From contig JBPCRW010000234.1 in the NCBI GenBank assembly GCA_050996405.1, positions 1 to 16,087 on the forward strand: a stretch of 16,087 bases of DNA, given 5' to 3'. Position numbers and translations under genes: made by a program. Source of the stretch: JBPCRW01 sp050996405 (GTDB lineage: Bacteria; Acidobacteriota; Blastocatellia; Pyrinomonadales; Pyrinomonadaceae). The notes beneath the pieces were generated by a model. It did not search any database. It was not told the DNA's origin and saw only the letters and a list, made by a program, of their open reading frames with translations. Below, piece by piece: positions 6,687-14,275 of this stretch (its first letter is position 1; every line of letters starts with the position of its first letter).

Positions 6687-8633
6687 TCAAGCCGTCGCCG
6701 GATTATTCGGCGTTATCGGCTGCAGAATCGGATTTTTGAACGGTTTCAAAGAACCTTCTTCGTCGGATTTTTGCGGCGTTCCGTTGTCATCCGATGAAGT
6801 CTTTCCGTCGTCATCGAGCGGAAGTCCGGCGACGACGCGGCGAATCTGCACGCTGTCGAGCGTTTCGTGTTCCAGCAAAGCCTGCGTCAAACGTTCCATC
6901 GCATCCTTGTTATCGGACAAAATTTTCTTTGCCCGTTCGTATTGTTCGGAAATAATTCGATTAACTTCCTGGTCAATCTTGATAGCCGTCGCTTCGCTGA
7001 AATCACGATGCTGTGCAATCTCGCGTCCCAGAAAAACCTGTTCTTCTTTTTTACCAAACGCCAGCGGACCTAAATCCGACATCCCGTATTGGCAAACCAT
7101 CGAACGCGCCAGTTCCGTCGCTTTTTCGATGTCGTTTGACGCTCCTGTCGTGATGTGTCCGATGAAAATTTCTTCGGCAATGCGCCCGCCCATCGCGTTG
7201 GCTATCATCGCCAGCAGTTCTTCTTTGGTGCGCCCCAAAATGTCCTGTTCCGGTAAATAAAATGTTACGCCGAGGGCGCGTCCACGCGGCACAATCGTCA
7301 CTTTGTGAACCGGATCGCTTTCGGGAATGTTAATTCCGACGAGCGTATGTCCGGCTTCGTGAATCGCCGTTAAGCGGCGTTCTTTATCCGAAATAACCAT
7401 ACTGCGGCGTTCGGGACCCATCATCACTTTGTCTTTGGCAAATTCGAGGTCGCGCATCGTGACGACTTTTTGATTGCGGCGGGCGGCGGCGAGCGCGGCT
7501 TCGTTGACCAGATTTGCCAAATCCGCGCCGGTAAATCCGGGCGTTCCGCGCGCAATTACGTTGACGTTGATGCTTTCGTCCAAAGGAACTTTGCGCGTGT
7601 GAACTTTTAAAATTCCTTCGCGCCCGCGAACATCAGGATATGAAACGATAACTTGACGGTCGAAGCGTCCGGGTCTAAGAAGCGCGGGGTCTAAAACGTC
7701 GGGGCGATTCGTCGAAGCCATTAAAATAACGCCTTCGTTCGATTCAAATCCGTCCATTTCAACCAGCAGTTGATTTAAAGTCTGCTCGCGTTCGTCATGT
7801 CCGCCGCCTAAGCCTGCGCCTCTGTGACGACCGACCGCGTCAATTTCGTCAATGAAAATAATGCACGGAGCGTTTTTCTTGCCTTGCTCGAACAAATCAC
7901 GAACGCGCGACGCGCCGACACCGACAAACATTTCAACAAAATCCGAGCCGGAAATCGAGAAAAACGGAACGTTGGCTTCGCCTGCGACGGCTTTTGCCAA
8001 AAGCGTTTTGCCCGTTCCCGGAGGTCCGATCATCAACACGCCTTTCGGAATTTTGCCGCCGAGTTTTTGAAATTTCTGCGGATCTTTCAAAAATTCGATG
8101 ATTTCTTCGAGTTCTTCTTTGGCTTCTTCAACGCCCGCGACATCTTTAAACGTGACGCGCTTTTGTTGATTATTCAAAAGTTTCGCGCGCGATTTGCCGA
8201 AGCTGAGAGCTTTATTTCCGCCCGCCTGCATTTGCCGCAACGTGAAAACCAGAAATCCGACCAGCAGCAAAAACGGCAGAGCCTGAATCAGCAGAATCCA
8301 AAAATAGCCGGTTGTCTGCTGTTCGATATTTAACTTAATCGAGCCGGGAGCAGTTTTATTAATGTCGTCAACCGTTCCATAAATCAACTGTTTGCTCGCA
8401 TCGCTGCCATCATATTTGACTGTAAATTTATTGCCGGTTTTATCGGTCAGTTCGATTGTATCGCCTTTCACCGTCGCTTCGTTGATGTCCTTATTTCTGA
8501 TTCGCGTCAGAGCCTGGTCGTAGCTTAATTCCTGCGGATTTTTACTCTGCGTGCGCTGAATAAAATACACGAACAGAAACGCGCTCGAAATAATCATTAA
8601 CCACAGAAGGATTTGTTTTGCTTTAGAACTCAA
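6687..8633 (-). CDS. ftsH: ATP-dependent zinc metalloprotease FtsH
   Basis: FtsH is a hexameric inner-membrane AAA+ protease that degrades misfolded membrane proteins and some short-lived regulators. The 648 residues show the full architecture: membrane helices at about 5-24 and 108-131 around a small periplasmic domain, Walker A GPPGTGKT (203-210), Walker B IIFIDEID (258-265), the second region of homology STNRPDVLDPALLRPGRFDR, and the zinc site HEAGH (425-429), with Asp501 in TTGASNDIEKAT as the probable third ligand. The start is TTG 8633, supported by GGAGG seven bases upstream. The last 35 or so residues are charged and then proline-rich, as is common. tilS lies upstream and folP downstream, a widespread order, although the hpt gene often found between tilS and ftsH is missing. 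Confidence 0.97.
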   Translation of the reverse strand: MSSKAKQILLWLMIISSAFLFVYFIQRTQSKNPQELSYDQALTRIRNKDINEATVKGDTIELTDKTGNKFTVKYDGSDASKQLIYGTVDDINKTAPGSIKLNIEQQTTGYFWILLIQALPFLLLVGFLVFTLRQMQAGGNKALSFGKSRAKLLNNQQKRVTFKDVAGVEEAKEELEEIIEFLKDPQKFQKLGGKIPKGVLMIGPPGTGKTLLAKAVAGEANVPFFSISGSDFVEMFVGVGASRVRDLFEQGKKNAPCIIFIDEIDAVGRHRGAGLGGGHDEREQTLNQLLVEMDGFESNEGVILMASTNRPDVLDPALLRPGRFDRQVIVSYPDVRGREGILKVHTRKVPLDESINVNVIARGTPGFTGADLANLVNEAALAAARRNQKVVTMRDLEFAKDKVMMGPERRSMVISDKERRLTAIHEAGHTLVGINIPESDPVHKVTIVPRGRALGVTFYLPEQDILGRTKEELLAMIANAMGGRIAEEIFIGHITTGASNDIEKATELARSMVCQYGMSDLGPLAFGKKEEQVFLGREIAQHRDFSEATAIKIDQEVNRIISEQYERAKKILSDNKDAMERLTQALLEHETLDSVQIRRVVAGLPLDDDGKTSSDDNGTPQKSDEEGSLKPFKNPILQPITPNNPATA

Positions 8634-8640
8634 TTTATCG

Positions 8641-8645
8641 CCTCC
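8641..8645 (-). promoter_or_regulatory. Ribosome-binding site supporting the ftsH TTG start
   Basis: On the - strand GGAGG is followed by seven bases and TTG. No ATG occurs nearby in the frame upstream, so the weak start codon appears genuine. Confidence 0.8.
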
Positions 8646-8649
8646 AAAA

Positions 8650-8671
8650 AACTTTTCGTTTGGTAAAAGTT
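8650..8671 (-). other. Hairpin directly upstream of the ftsH ribosome-binding site
   Basis: On the - strand AACTTTT pairs with AAAAGTT across eight bases. The hairpin is followed by a T-run and then GGAGG. It lies in the 133-base tilS-ftsH gap, where no convincing -35/-10 pair was found. It could influence ftsH expression or be incidental AT-rich symmetry. Confidence 0.35.
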
Positions 8672-8766
8672 CTTAATTATTTATCTAGTTTGAGATGAAA
8701 TTTTCCCCTGATTCGTTGTTTGTCCAAACTTTCCCGATTGCCGCGTCAGATAAGCTATTTCTGATT

Positions 8767-9867
8767 CTAGTTGTCGCCCGCGCTTTTTTCAACCTTTGAT
8801 TTTTCAAAAAAAATTTTCCCGTCTCTTTTTATCACCGAGCCGCCCGCTGGCAATTCGATTTTTCGACCGCTTTTCGGGCTGAAAATCAATTGCTCAATTG
8901 ATTTAATGTGATGCGAATCAATCTGCCGCAAATCACCGCGCACAGATTTCAGCCATTCCCGCAAAACTTGATATAACATTGATTTTGAAAGACTTTTCAA
9001 TCCATCGATAAATAATTCTTCTGATAACTGATAACTGATAACTGATAATTGTTCAGCGTCTTTCTGCAGCAGAAACGCCGTCCGCGCGAGAGTTTCGATA
9101 ATTTTTGGATTAAATTCACGCAGCAACGGAACGAGTTTTTTCCGCACTTTGACGCGCGAAAAAATTTCGTCATCGTTCATTGAATCGTGACGAAAGTCAA
9201 TTTTTCCTTCGCGCGCAAAATTTTCCGTCGCTTCGCGTTTTGCCCAACCGAGCAGCGGGCGAGCCAACAGCAATGTGGAACGCGGAACGCGGAATGCGGA
9301 ATTTTCTATGTCCGGCGGCTGTTGAATAATCCTAAAATTCTGCTTCTCGGAAATTTTTTCATTCCGCATTCCGCATTCCGCATTCCGCACCCGGCGCATT
9401 GCGCCGAGTCCTTCAATTCCGCTTCCGCGAATCAGGCGAAGCAAAAATGTTTCGGCTTGGTCGTTAATCGTGTGCGCCGTTAAAACGGCAAAAGCGTCGA
9501 GTTTTTCAGCAGCTTCAAAAAGAAATCTATAACGCGCCGCGCGCGCATTTTGTTCGAGATTTCCCTTTCGATTTTGTAATTTGAATTCTGGATTTTGGAT
9601 TCCGCAAATGAATTCAAAATTTAAATCTTTCGCTAATTGTTTGACAAATTCCGCGTCCGCGTCCGAATCCGCGCCGCGCAAACCGTGATTAAAATGCGCG
9701 ACGACAAAATTTAGTTTCAACTTTTTCGCTTCGCGCAAATCGCTCAGAGCCAAAATCAAAGCAGATGAATCCGCGCCGCCCGAAACCGCCGCCAAAATTG
9801 TTTCATTTTCAAACGGCAATCCGAGTTTGCGCCATTCGGTCAGCAGATTTCGCGTGAATTTGTGCAT
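8767..9867 (-). CDS. tilS: tRNA(Ile)-lysidine synthetase TilS
   Basis: TilS uses ATP and lysine to convert cytidine-34 of the CAU-anticodon tRNA-Ile into lysidine, so that it reads AUA. The PP-loop SGGADS is at residues 29-34, followed by VVAHFNHGLRG, ARAARYRFL, LTAHTINDQAETFLLRLIRGSG and ARPLLG. The C-terminal part (SVRGDLRQIDSHHIKSIEQLI) matches the family's TilS C-domain. I chose ATG 9867; a GTG start at 9894 would run into the dispersed repeat, and neither has a ribosome-binding site. Four heptamer-repeat tracts occur inside the gene, and the block at residues 161-198 adds roughly 35 residues between GLGAMRRVR and ARPLLG. The reading frame is intact and TilS is essential, so the product is presumably functional. 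Confidence 0.93.
   Translation of the reverse strand: MHKFTRNLLTEWRKLGLPFENETILAAVSGGADSSALILALSDLREAKKLKLNFVVAHFNHGLRGADSDADAEFVKQLAKDLNFEFICGIQNPEFKLQNRKGNLEQNARAARYRFLFEAAEKLDAFAVLTAHTINDQAETFLLRLIRGSGIEGLGAMRRVRNAECGMRNEKISEKQNFRIIQQPPDIENSAFRVPRSTLLLARPLLGWAKREATENFAREGKIDFRHDSMNDDEIFSRVKVRKKLVPLLREFNPKIIETLARTAFLLQKDAEQLSVISYQLSEELFIDGLKSLSKSMLYQVLREWLKSVRGDLRQIDSHHIKSIEQLIFSPKSGRKIELPAGGSVIKRDGKIFFEKSKVEKSAGDN
9021..9048. repeat. Heptanucleotide repeat tract inside tilS (ctgataa x4)
   Basis: Four perfect 7-bp units, read as ttatcag on the coding strand, encode SVISYQLSE near residues 274-283. The opposite orientation would contain TGA/TAA stops; the coding orientation is open in all three frames. 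Confidence 0.88.
9274..9301. repeat. Heptanucleotide repeat tract inside tilS (tgtggaa/cgcggaa/tgcggaa)
   Basis: Four units, tgtggaa, cgcggaa, cgcggaa and tgcggaa, encode SAFRVPRST on the coding strand. The tract is an inverted copy of the one at 9360-9387, and the two enclose 58 bases. Confidence 0.85.
9360..9387. repeat. Heptanucleotide repeat tract inside tilS (cattccg x4)
   Basis: Four perfect units encode NAECGMRNE on the coding strand. With 9274-9301 it forms an inverted pair capable of a large hairpin in the tilS mRNA. The heptamer is the same as the last unit of the pabB tract at 1502-1536. Confidence 0.9.
9571..9605. repeat. Degenerate heptanucleotide tract inside tilS (5 units)
   Basis: The units are attttgt, aatttga, attctgg, attttgg and attccgc. 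On the coding strand they read as variants of tcaaaat and gcggaat and encode NPEFKLQN near residues 89-99, just before the conserved ARAARYRFL. Divergence suggests an older insertion. Confidence 0.65.
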
Positions 9868-9875
9868 TGCAGAAT

Positions 9876-10027
9876 TATAGCTGCAAAAAGACACAAAAAT
9901 ACAAAAAATAAGATGCGGATTTTCGCGGATTTTCGCGGATTCTCGCAGATTCTTTTTGGTTAATCCGCGAGAACCCGCTTCATCGGCGTTTATCCGCGTC
10001 CTATTTTTTGTAAATTTTGCGGCTATT
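9876..10027. repeat. Inverted-repeat intergenic element, copy 2, with internal 10-bp tandem repeats
   Basis: The strongest inverted stretch is 9901-9920 with 9992-10011, complementary at 18 of 20 positions. It extends outward to ATAGCTGCAAAA on one side and ATTTTGCGGCTAT on the other. Inside, four 10-bp units at 9915-9954 (gcggattttc twice, gcggattctc, gcagattctt) can pair with AATCCGCGAGAA at 9962-9973. The element fills the argH-tilS gap. Its right end (GCGGCTATTC) supplies the argH TAG stop, and its left end places a TATAAT (on the - strand) just upstream of tilS ATG 9867. Confidence 0.75.
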
Positions 10028-11417
10028 CCTCTCTTTCGATTTCCCGTCGCGCCGCGTCGAGCGCGTCGAAAACTCTTTCAGGCGCAGTTCCGCCAATTTG
10101 ATTTTTGCTCGCCAGAGTTTTTTCCAAACTCAACGCTTCAAAAACGTCGCGTTCGATGTGTTCGGAAAATTCCCGCATTTCCTTAAGCGATAATTCGTTT
10201 AGTTCTTTACCGACCGAAATCGCGTGAAGCACGATTTTTCCCGTGATGTCGTGCGCCGTGCGAAACGGCACATCTTTATGCACGAGATAATCGGCAAGTT
10301 CGGTCGCGTTTAAATAACCTCTGGTCGCGGCTTGGCGGGTTTTTTCTTCTTGAACGCGCAGATTTTTTAGCACTATCGCCGCCACGTCCAAACAAATTTT
10401 TACCGTGTCAACCGTATCGAAAACCGCTTCCTTGTCTTCCTGCAAATCCTTGTTGTAAGCGAGCGGCAAACCTTTGATAGTCGTCAGCAAAGCCATTTGA
10501 TGCCCGAAAATTCTGCCTGCTTTTCCGCGAATCAACTCCAGCGCGTCCGGGTTTTTCTTTTGCGGCATCAAACTCGAACCTGTCGAAACCGCGTCGGACA
10601 ATTCGACAAATTGAAACTCGCTCGACGCATACAAAATTAAATCTTCCGAAAAGCGCGAAAGATGCGCCATCACGAGCGCGCACGCTCCCGTAAATTCAAT
10701 CGCAAAATCTCTGTCCGAAACCGCATCCAGACTGTTTGCCGTCACGCCTTCAAAGCCGAGTTCTTTGGCGACCGATTCGCGGTCAATCTCAAATGAAGTT
10801 CCCGCTAACGCCGCCGAGCCGAGCGGCAAAATATTCGTTCTGCGCCAAACTTCGTCGAGCCGTTCGCGGTCGCGTGAAAACATTTCAAAATAAGCCAAAC
10901 ACCAATGCGCCCACAGAATTGGCTGCGCGCGTTGGAGATGCGTGTAGCCGGGCAGCACGGCTTCTTTTTGATTTTCCGCCGAATCTAATAAAGCCTTTTG
11001 CAAATCTCGCGCCGCCGCCGAAATTTTTTCGATTTCTTCGCGCAGCCACAATCGGAAAGCCGTCGCCACCTGGTCGTTGCGGCTTCTGCCGGTGTGCAGT
11101 TTTCTGCCCGCGTCGCCGATTAGCTGAACGAGCCGCGATTCGATAAACGAATGCACGTCTTCGGCGGGCGATTCGTCAAAATAATTTTTGTCGTAATCGG
11201 CGCGTTTTAAAATTGTCCACAAACCGTTTTTTATTTTTTCGGATTCGAGCCGCGTTAAAACTCCGGCTTGAAAAAGTGCTTCGCAATACGCGACGCTGGC
11301 GCGGATGTCGGCAGCAAAAAGCCTGCGGTCAAAGTTAAATGAATTGTTAAAACGCGCGAAAGTTTCGTCCGCTTTGCCCGTAAATCTCCCGCCCCACAAA
11401 TTTTTCGCTTCAGTCAT
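10023..11417 (-). CDS. argH: Argininosuccinate lyase
   Basis: ArgH splits argininosuccinate into arginine and fumarate, the last step of arginine synthesis, in the cytosol as a homotetramer. The 464 residues fit the family. Visible motifs are NLWGGRFTGK at the N-terminus, HTGRSRNDQVATA (108-120), GYTHLQRAQPI with the catalytic-region His160, LGSAALAGTSF, and the fumarase/lyase signature GSSLMPQKKNPD with the catalytic serine pair at 281-282. The C-terminal GGTAPERV is also typical. No other arg gene is adjacent. It starts 40 bases after the Nramp-like gene on the same strand and may be co-transcribed with it. The stop codon TAG belongs to the end of the dispersed repeat, so the last residues may have been altered by that insertion. 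Confidence 0.96.
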   Translation of the reverse strand: MTEAKNLWGGRFTGKADETFARFNNSFNFDRRLFAADIRASVAYCEALFQAGVLTRLESEKIKNGLWTILKRADYDKNYFDESPAEDVHSFIESRLVQLIGDAGRKLHTGRSRNDQVATAFRLWLREEIEKISAAARDLQKALLDSAENQKEAVLPGYTHLQRAQPILWAHWCLAYFEMFSRDRERLDEVWRRTNILPLGSAALAGTSFEIDRESVAKELGFEGVTANSLDAVSDRDFAIEFTGACALVMAHLSRFSEDLILYASSEFQFVELSDAVSTGSSLMPQKKNPDALELIRGKAGRIFGHQMALLTTIKGLPLAYNKDLQEDKEAVFDTVDTVKICLDVAAIVLKNLRVQEEKTRQAATRGYLNATELADYLVHKDVPFRTAHDITGKIVLHAISVGKELNELSLKEMREFSEHIERDVFEALSLEKTLASKNQIGGTAPERVFDALDAARREIEREE

Positions 11418-11457
11418 TGTTTGTCTTCGCAGCCGTTAAAATTTTTTTCTGTCTTCT

Positions 11458-12849
11458 TTATTTTCCGAAAAGTTCGATGCCGAATAATCCAAGCAGTTGA
11501 CCGCCGAGCATCACGACGACCGCCAGCGTAATCATCGCAAAAGTTCCCCATCCAAGAAAGTTATAAAGCGTCGAATTTTTCAAATCGCCCATCAATCGGC
11601 GTTGGTTCACGAGCAGCAAAATAAAGACTAAAACAATTGGCAGCAGCACGCCGTTGAGAACCTGCACGCCGACCAGCAGAGGAAAAATCGGAACGTTCGG
11701 AATGAGCGCGATACCCGCGCCGCCGACAATCAACGCCGTGAAAATGCTGAAGAAAACGCGCCCGCGACGGAAATCCAAACTCACGCCTTTCGGAATGCCG
11801 AACGCTTCGCTGACGGCGTAAGAAGTGGCGAGCGGCAGAACCGCGCCCGCCAACAGAGACGCGCCTAAAAGTCCAATTGCAAACAGCACGGTCGCCGAAC
11901 TGCCGACGACCGGCTCAAGTGCTTTGGCGGCATCCGCCGCGCTTTCGATGTCGTGATTTCCGGCAACATAAAGCGTCGCCGCCGTCGCAATTATCATCGC
12001 AATCGACATCGTGTTGGAAAAAATCGAACCGACGTAAGCGTCAACCCGTTCGTCGCCGTAATGCCTGCGCGCCGCGCCGCGTTCAACGACCGAGCTTTGC
12101 TGGAAAATTTGAATATACGGCGTGATGGTCGTGCCGAGAATGCCGACCAGCAGAAAAATATAATCCGAATTCCATTTTATCGTCGGAACAAACGCGCCAT
12201 GCGCGACCGCCCGCCAATCGGGATGCCCCAGAATCGCCGCCGCCGGATACGCGAAAAAGACCAGCGTCATCAACAGAAAAATTTTCTCGACCTTCGCGTA
12301 GGAACCGTAGATGACGAGATACCAGAGCAGTATCGCGCCGAGCGGAACGGCGATGTAACGACTCACGCCCAACAGTTCCGCCGCCGCGCCGATGCCGACA
12401 AATTCGCTCAAAGTCACGCCGCCGTTGGCAATGATGACGATGCCGACGACAAACAAAGTCCAGCCGATGCCGAATCTTTCGCGGATTAAATCGAGCAGCC
12501 CGCGCCCCGTCGCCGCGCCCAATCTCGCGCACATTTCCTGCACGACCGCAAATGAGACGGTCAGCAGAATCATCACCCAAACCATCTGGTAGCCGAATTT
12601 CGCTCCGGCGGAACTATAGGTAGCGATGCCGCCCGCGTCATTTCCGGCAGATGTCGCAATCAAACCGGGACCTAAAATCAAAAGCCAACGCCACAAACCT
12701 TTCGGCGGGCGGCGCAGCCCGCGTAGGTGAATACTGCGCCCGCGAATTTTCAAACGAAGTCCGGCGGGCAATTGGCGCGATGTAAAAGTCATTCCCGCGT
12801 TAACCGTATCCAGTGTTTCGAGAGCTTCGGCTATCGGTTCATTTTTCAT
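11458..12849 (-). CDS. Nramp-related divalent metal transporter with a non-canonical metal site
   Basis: Nramp (SLC11) proteins import Mn2+ or Fe2+ with protons. The 463-residue product has a hydrophilic N-terminus of about 50 residues and about eleven membrane segments. In helix 1 the canonical DPGN is DAGG (Asp71-Ala72-Gly73-Gly74). In helix 6 the canonical A..MPH is T..TPY (Thr240, Thr243, Pro244, Tyr245). Only the Asp of the usual metal-binding set is kept, and the soft methionine ligand is lost. In the Nramp-related clade characterised as Mg2+/Mn2+ transporters (NRMT) the methionine is likewise replaced, so Mg2+ is a reasonable guess; this is inference. Its ATG overlaps the stop of the MgtE-N/CBS gene (ATGA). 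I avoid the name mntH for this reason. Confidence 0.85.
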   Translation of the reverse strand: MKNEPIAEALETLDTVNAGMTFTSRQLPAGLRLKIRGRSIHLRGLRRPPKGLWRWLLILGPGLIATSAGNDAGGIATYSSAGAKFGYQMVWVMILLTVSFAVVQEMCARLGAATGRGLLDLIRERFGIGWTLFVVGIVIIANGGVTLSEFVGIGAAAELLGVSRYIAVPLGAILLWYLVIYGSYAKVEKIFLLMTLVFFAYPAAAILGHPDWRAVAHGAFVPTIKWNSDYIFLLVGILGTTITPYIQIFQQSSVVERGAARRHYGDERVDAYVGSIFSNTMSIAMIIATAATLYVAGNHDIESAADAAKALEPVVGSSATVLFAIGLLGASLLAGAVLPLATSYAVSEAFGIPKGVSLDFRRGRVFFSIFTALIVGGAGIALIPNVPIFPLLVGVQVLNGVLLPIVLVFILLLVNQRRLMGDLKNSTLYNFLGWGTFAMITLAVVVMLGGQLLGLFGIELFGK

Positions 12850-14090
12850 GAAAAAATTCTCAATCCTTCTGCATTTGTCGCGGGAGCAATTTGCATAATC
12901 GCCGCATCAATGGTGACCGCTCCGATTAATTCGCCATTCGCGCCGGTAACCGGCATCGCCGCCAGTTGGCTGCCGACTACGCGATAAGCCGCTTCTTTTG
13001 CTTCGTCAAGCGAACTTAAAGTGGGAATATATTTATCCATAATCTCCGTCAGTTTTTCTTTGTCATCAATAGCAAACAAATGGCGCAGATGAATCATCCC
13101 GCGTAAAGCCCGCGTTTCCAGATCGGCAACAATGTAAATCAAGTGAACGAAATCCGTCTTTGCAAATCGTTCGCGCATCCGCTGGCGGGCTTCGGCAATT
13201 GTCAGTCCTTCTTCGAGAAACGCCACGTCGTTGGTCATAATTCCGCCGACGGTATTTTCCGGATAGCGAAGCAATTCGATAATTCGTTCGCTTTGTTTTT
13301 TGGGAATTTGTTCTAAATATTTTCGCATCGTTTTGGTTTGCAGCAATCCGGTCAAATCAGCCGCCGCGTCCGGTGCCATCAGCGCGAGCAGACGCGTGGC
13401 TTGTTCTTCGTCGAGTTCTTCAAAAACCTGCAATTGTCGCTCAATCGGCATAATTTCCAAAGTCTTCGCAGCTTTCGGATCAGGCAGCAAGGTCAGCAAT
13501 TCGGCGACGTGCAGATACGGAAGAAAACTCGCCAGTTGAGCAATCTCGCCCGGCGGCAGGCGTGTGATTCGCAAATGATAACCCGCTCCGCAACGCGCCG
13601 CGTCCGGCTCGCCGCGCAGGAATTCAACATATTTCCAATCATAAAGCCCGCTTTTACTGACGCGGTTGTAAAGCCCGCGACTGACGCGCCGCAAAATCGC
13701 GTTAAAGCTCGTGTCGGCGGCTTGCAATTGCAAGCGTCCGTCGATTTCTTCAAGCTGTAAATCGTTGACTCGAATCGAACGCCGGTTCTGCAAATCTAAA
13801 ATCAAAGCGTCTAAAATTTCGTGCTGAAGCAAAACATAATCATTCCTGCCTTCTAGGGAAACCTCTTTTCCCGCGCCGATGTCGGAAACTTTTATCTCGC
13901 GTTTTTTCCAATCAATTTTCTGAACTTCATCCCACGCGAGCCTCATAAAAATTTTTCCGGTTTGGTAAAAAAGATTCGTGACGGGCGGATAATTGCCGTC
14001 GAGCAGGGCGACGGAAAGGTCTGCCAATTTTACGCGATTGTGTTTTTCATCAGTTATTTTAAAGCGTCGGAATTCTGAAAACATCACCAT
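12846..14090 (-). CDS. PRC-barrel / MgtE N-domain / CBS-pair protein, probable metal sensor
   Basis: This soluble protein of 414 residues has two PRC-barrel-like segments (about 4-75 and 86-150), an MgtE-type helical N-domain (about 178-275: VAELLTLLPDPKAAKTLEIM, VFEELDEEQATRLLALM, LLQTKTMRKYLEQI), and two CBS motifs (about 285-342 beginning YPENTVGGIMTND, and 348-403 with AMPVTGANGELIGAV). In MgtE Mg2+ channels the N-domain and CBS pair bind Mg2+ and close the pore. Here no membrane segment follows, so it is not a channel. It overlaps the Nramp-like gene by four bases, which suggests it senses metal and controls that permease as a separate subunit. ATG 14090 is used; ATG 14084 is possible. 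A purine-rich GGAAAGGAAAGAAG lies upstream. Confidence 0.85.
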   Translation of the reverse strand: MVMFSEFRRFKITDEKHNRVKLADLSVALLDGNYPPVTNLFYQTGKIFMRLAWDEVQKIDWKKREIKVSDIGAGKEVSLEGRNDYVLLQHEILDALILDLQNRRSIRVNDLQLEEIDGRLQLQAADTSFNAILRRVSRGLYNRVSKSGLYDWKYVEFLRGEPDAARCGAGYHLRITRLPPGEIAQLASFLPYLHVAELLTLLPDPKAAKTLEIMPIERQLQVFEELDEEQATRLLALMAPDAAADLTGLLQTKTMRKYLEQIPKKQSERIIELLRYPENTVGGIMTNDVAFLEEGLTIAEARQRMRERFAKTDFVHLIYIVADLETRALRGMIHLRHLFAIDDKEKLTEIMDKYIPTLSSLDEAKEAAYRVVGSQLAAMPVTGANGELIGAVTIDAAIMQIAPATNAEGLRIFS

Positions 14091-14138
14091 AAAATTAAAC
14101 TTCTTTCCTTTCCGGCTTGAATTTTTCCGGCAAGATTT

Positions 14139-14167
14139 AATTTATGTTATTAGCGCAAACTAATCAA
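14139..14167 (-). promoter_or_regulatory. Candidate promoter for the MgtE-like/Nramp operon
   Basis: On the - strand TTGATT (14167-14162) and TAAATT (14144-14139) are 17 bases apart, each matching four of six consensus positions. A start about 42 bases before ATG 14090 would follow. Confidence 0.4.
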
Positions 14168-14228
14168 AAGATTTTTTCCGACCTGAACCTGAAATTACTT
14201 TTTTCAGTCATCTGTTTCAAAAGGTTGA

Positions 14229-14257
14229 TTAACAACCCGCAGATTTTTGTGTATAAT
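14229..14257 (+). promoter_or_regulatory. Strong sigma70-type promoter of the secreted-protein gene
   Basis: TTAACA (14229-14234), 17 bases, then a perfect TATAAT (14252-14257). The position shows that an in-frame upstream ATG at 14144 cannot be the main start, and it gives a leader of about 145 bases to ATG 14408. Confidence 0.8.
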
Positions 14258-14275
14258 TCTCTCCGAACACGGCTG

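Noticed and set aside
6028..7260. A 410-codon ORF on the + strand antisense to folP and ftsH
   Set aside because: It crosses two well-identified genes and the terminator between them, and its Ser-rich translation is the usual antisense shadow of GCG-rich coding sequence.
7824..8333. A 169-codon + strand ORF within ftsH
   Set aside because: It is fully antisense to the AAA+ core of ftsH; Phe/Arg-rich composition is typical of a shadow frame.
9915..9954. Tandem 10-bp repeats as a CRISPR array
   Set aside because: Units are contiguous with no spacers and far too short; they belong to the inverted-repeat element.
11953..12489. A 178-codon + strand ORF rich in Arg and Asn
   Set aside because: It is antisense to the membrane helices of the Nramp-like gene and has no plausible domain.
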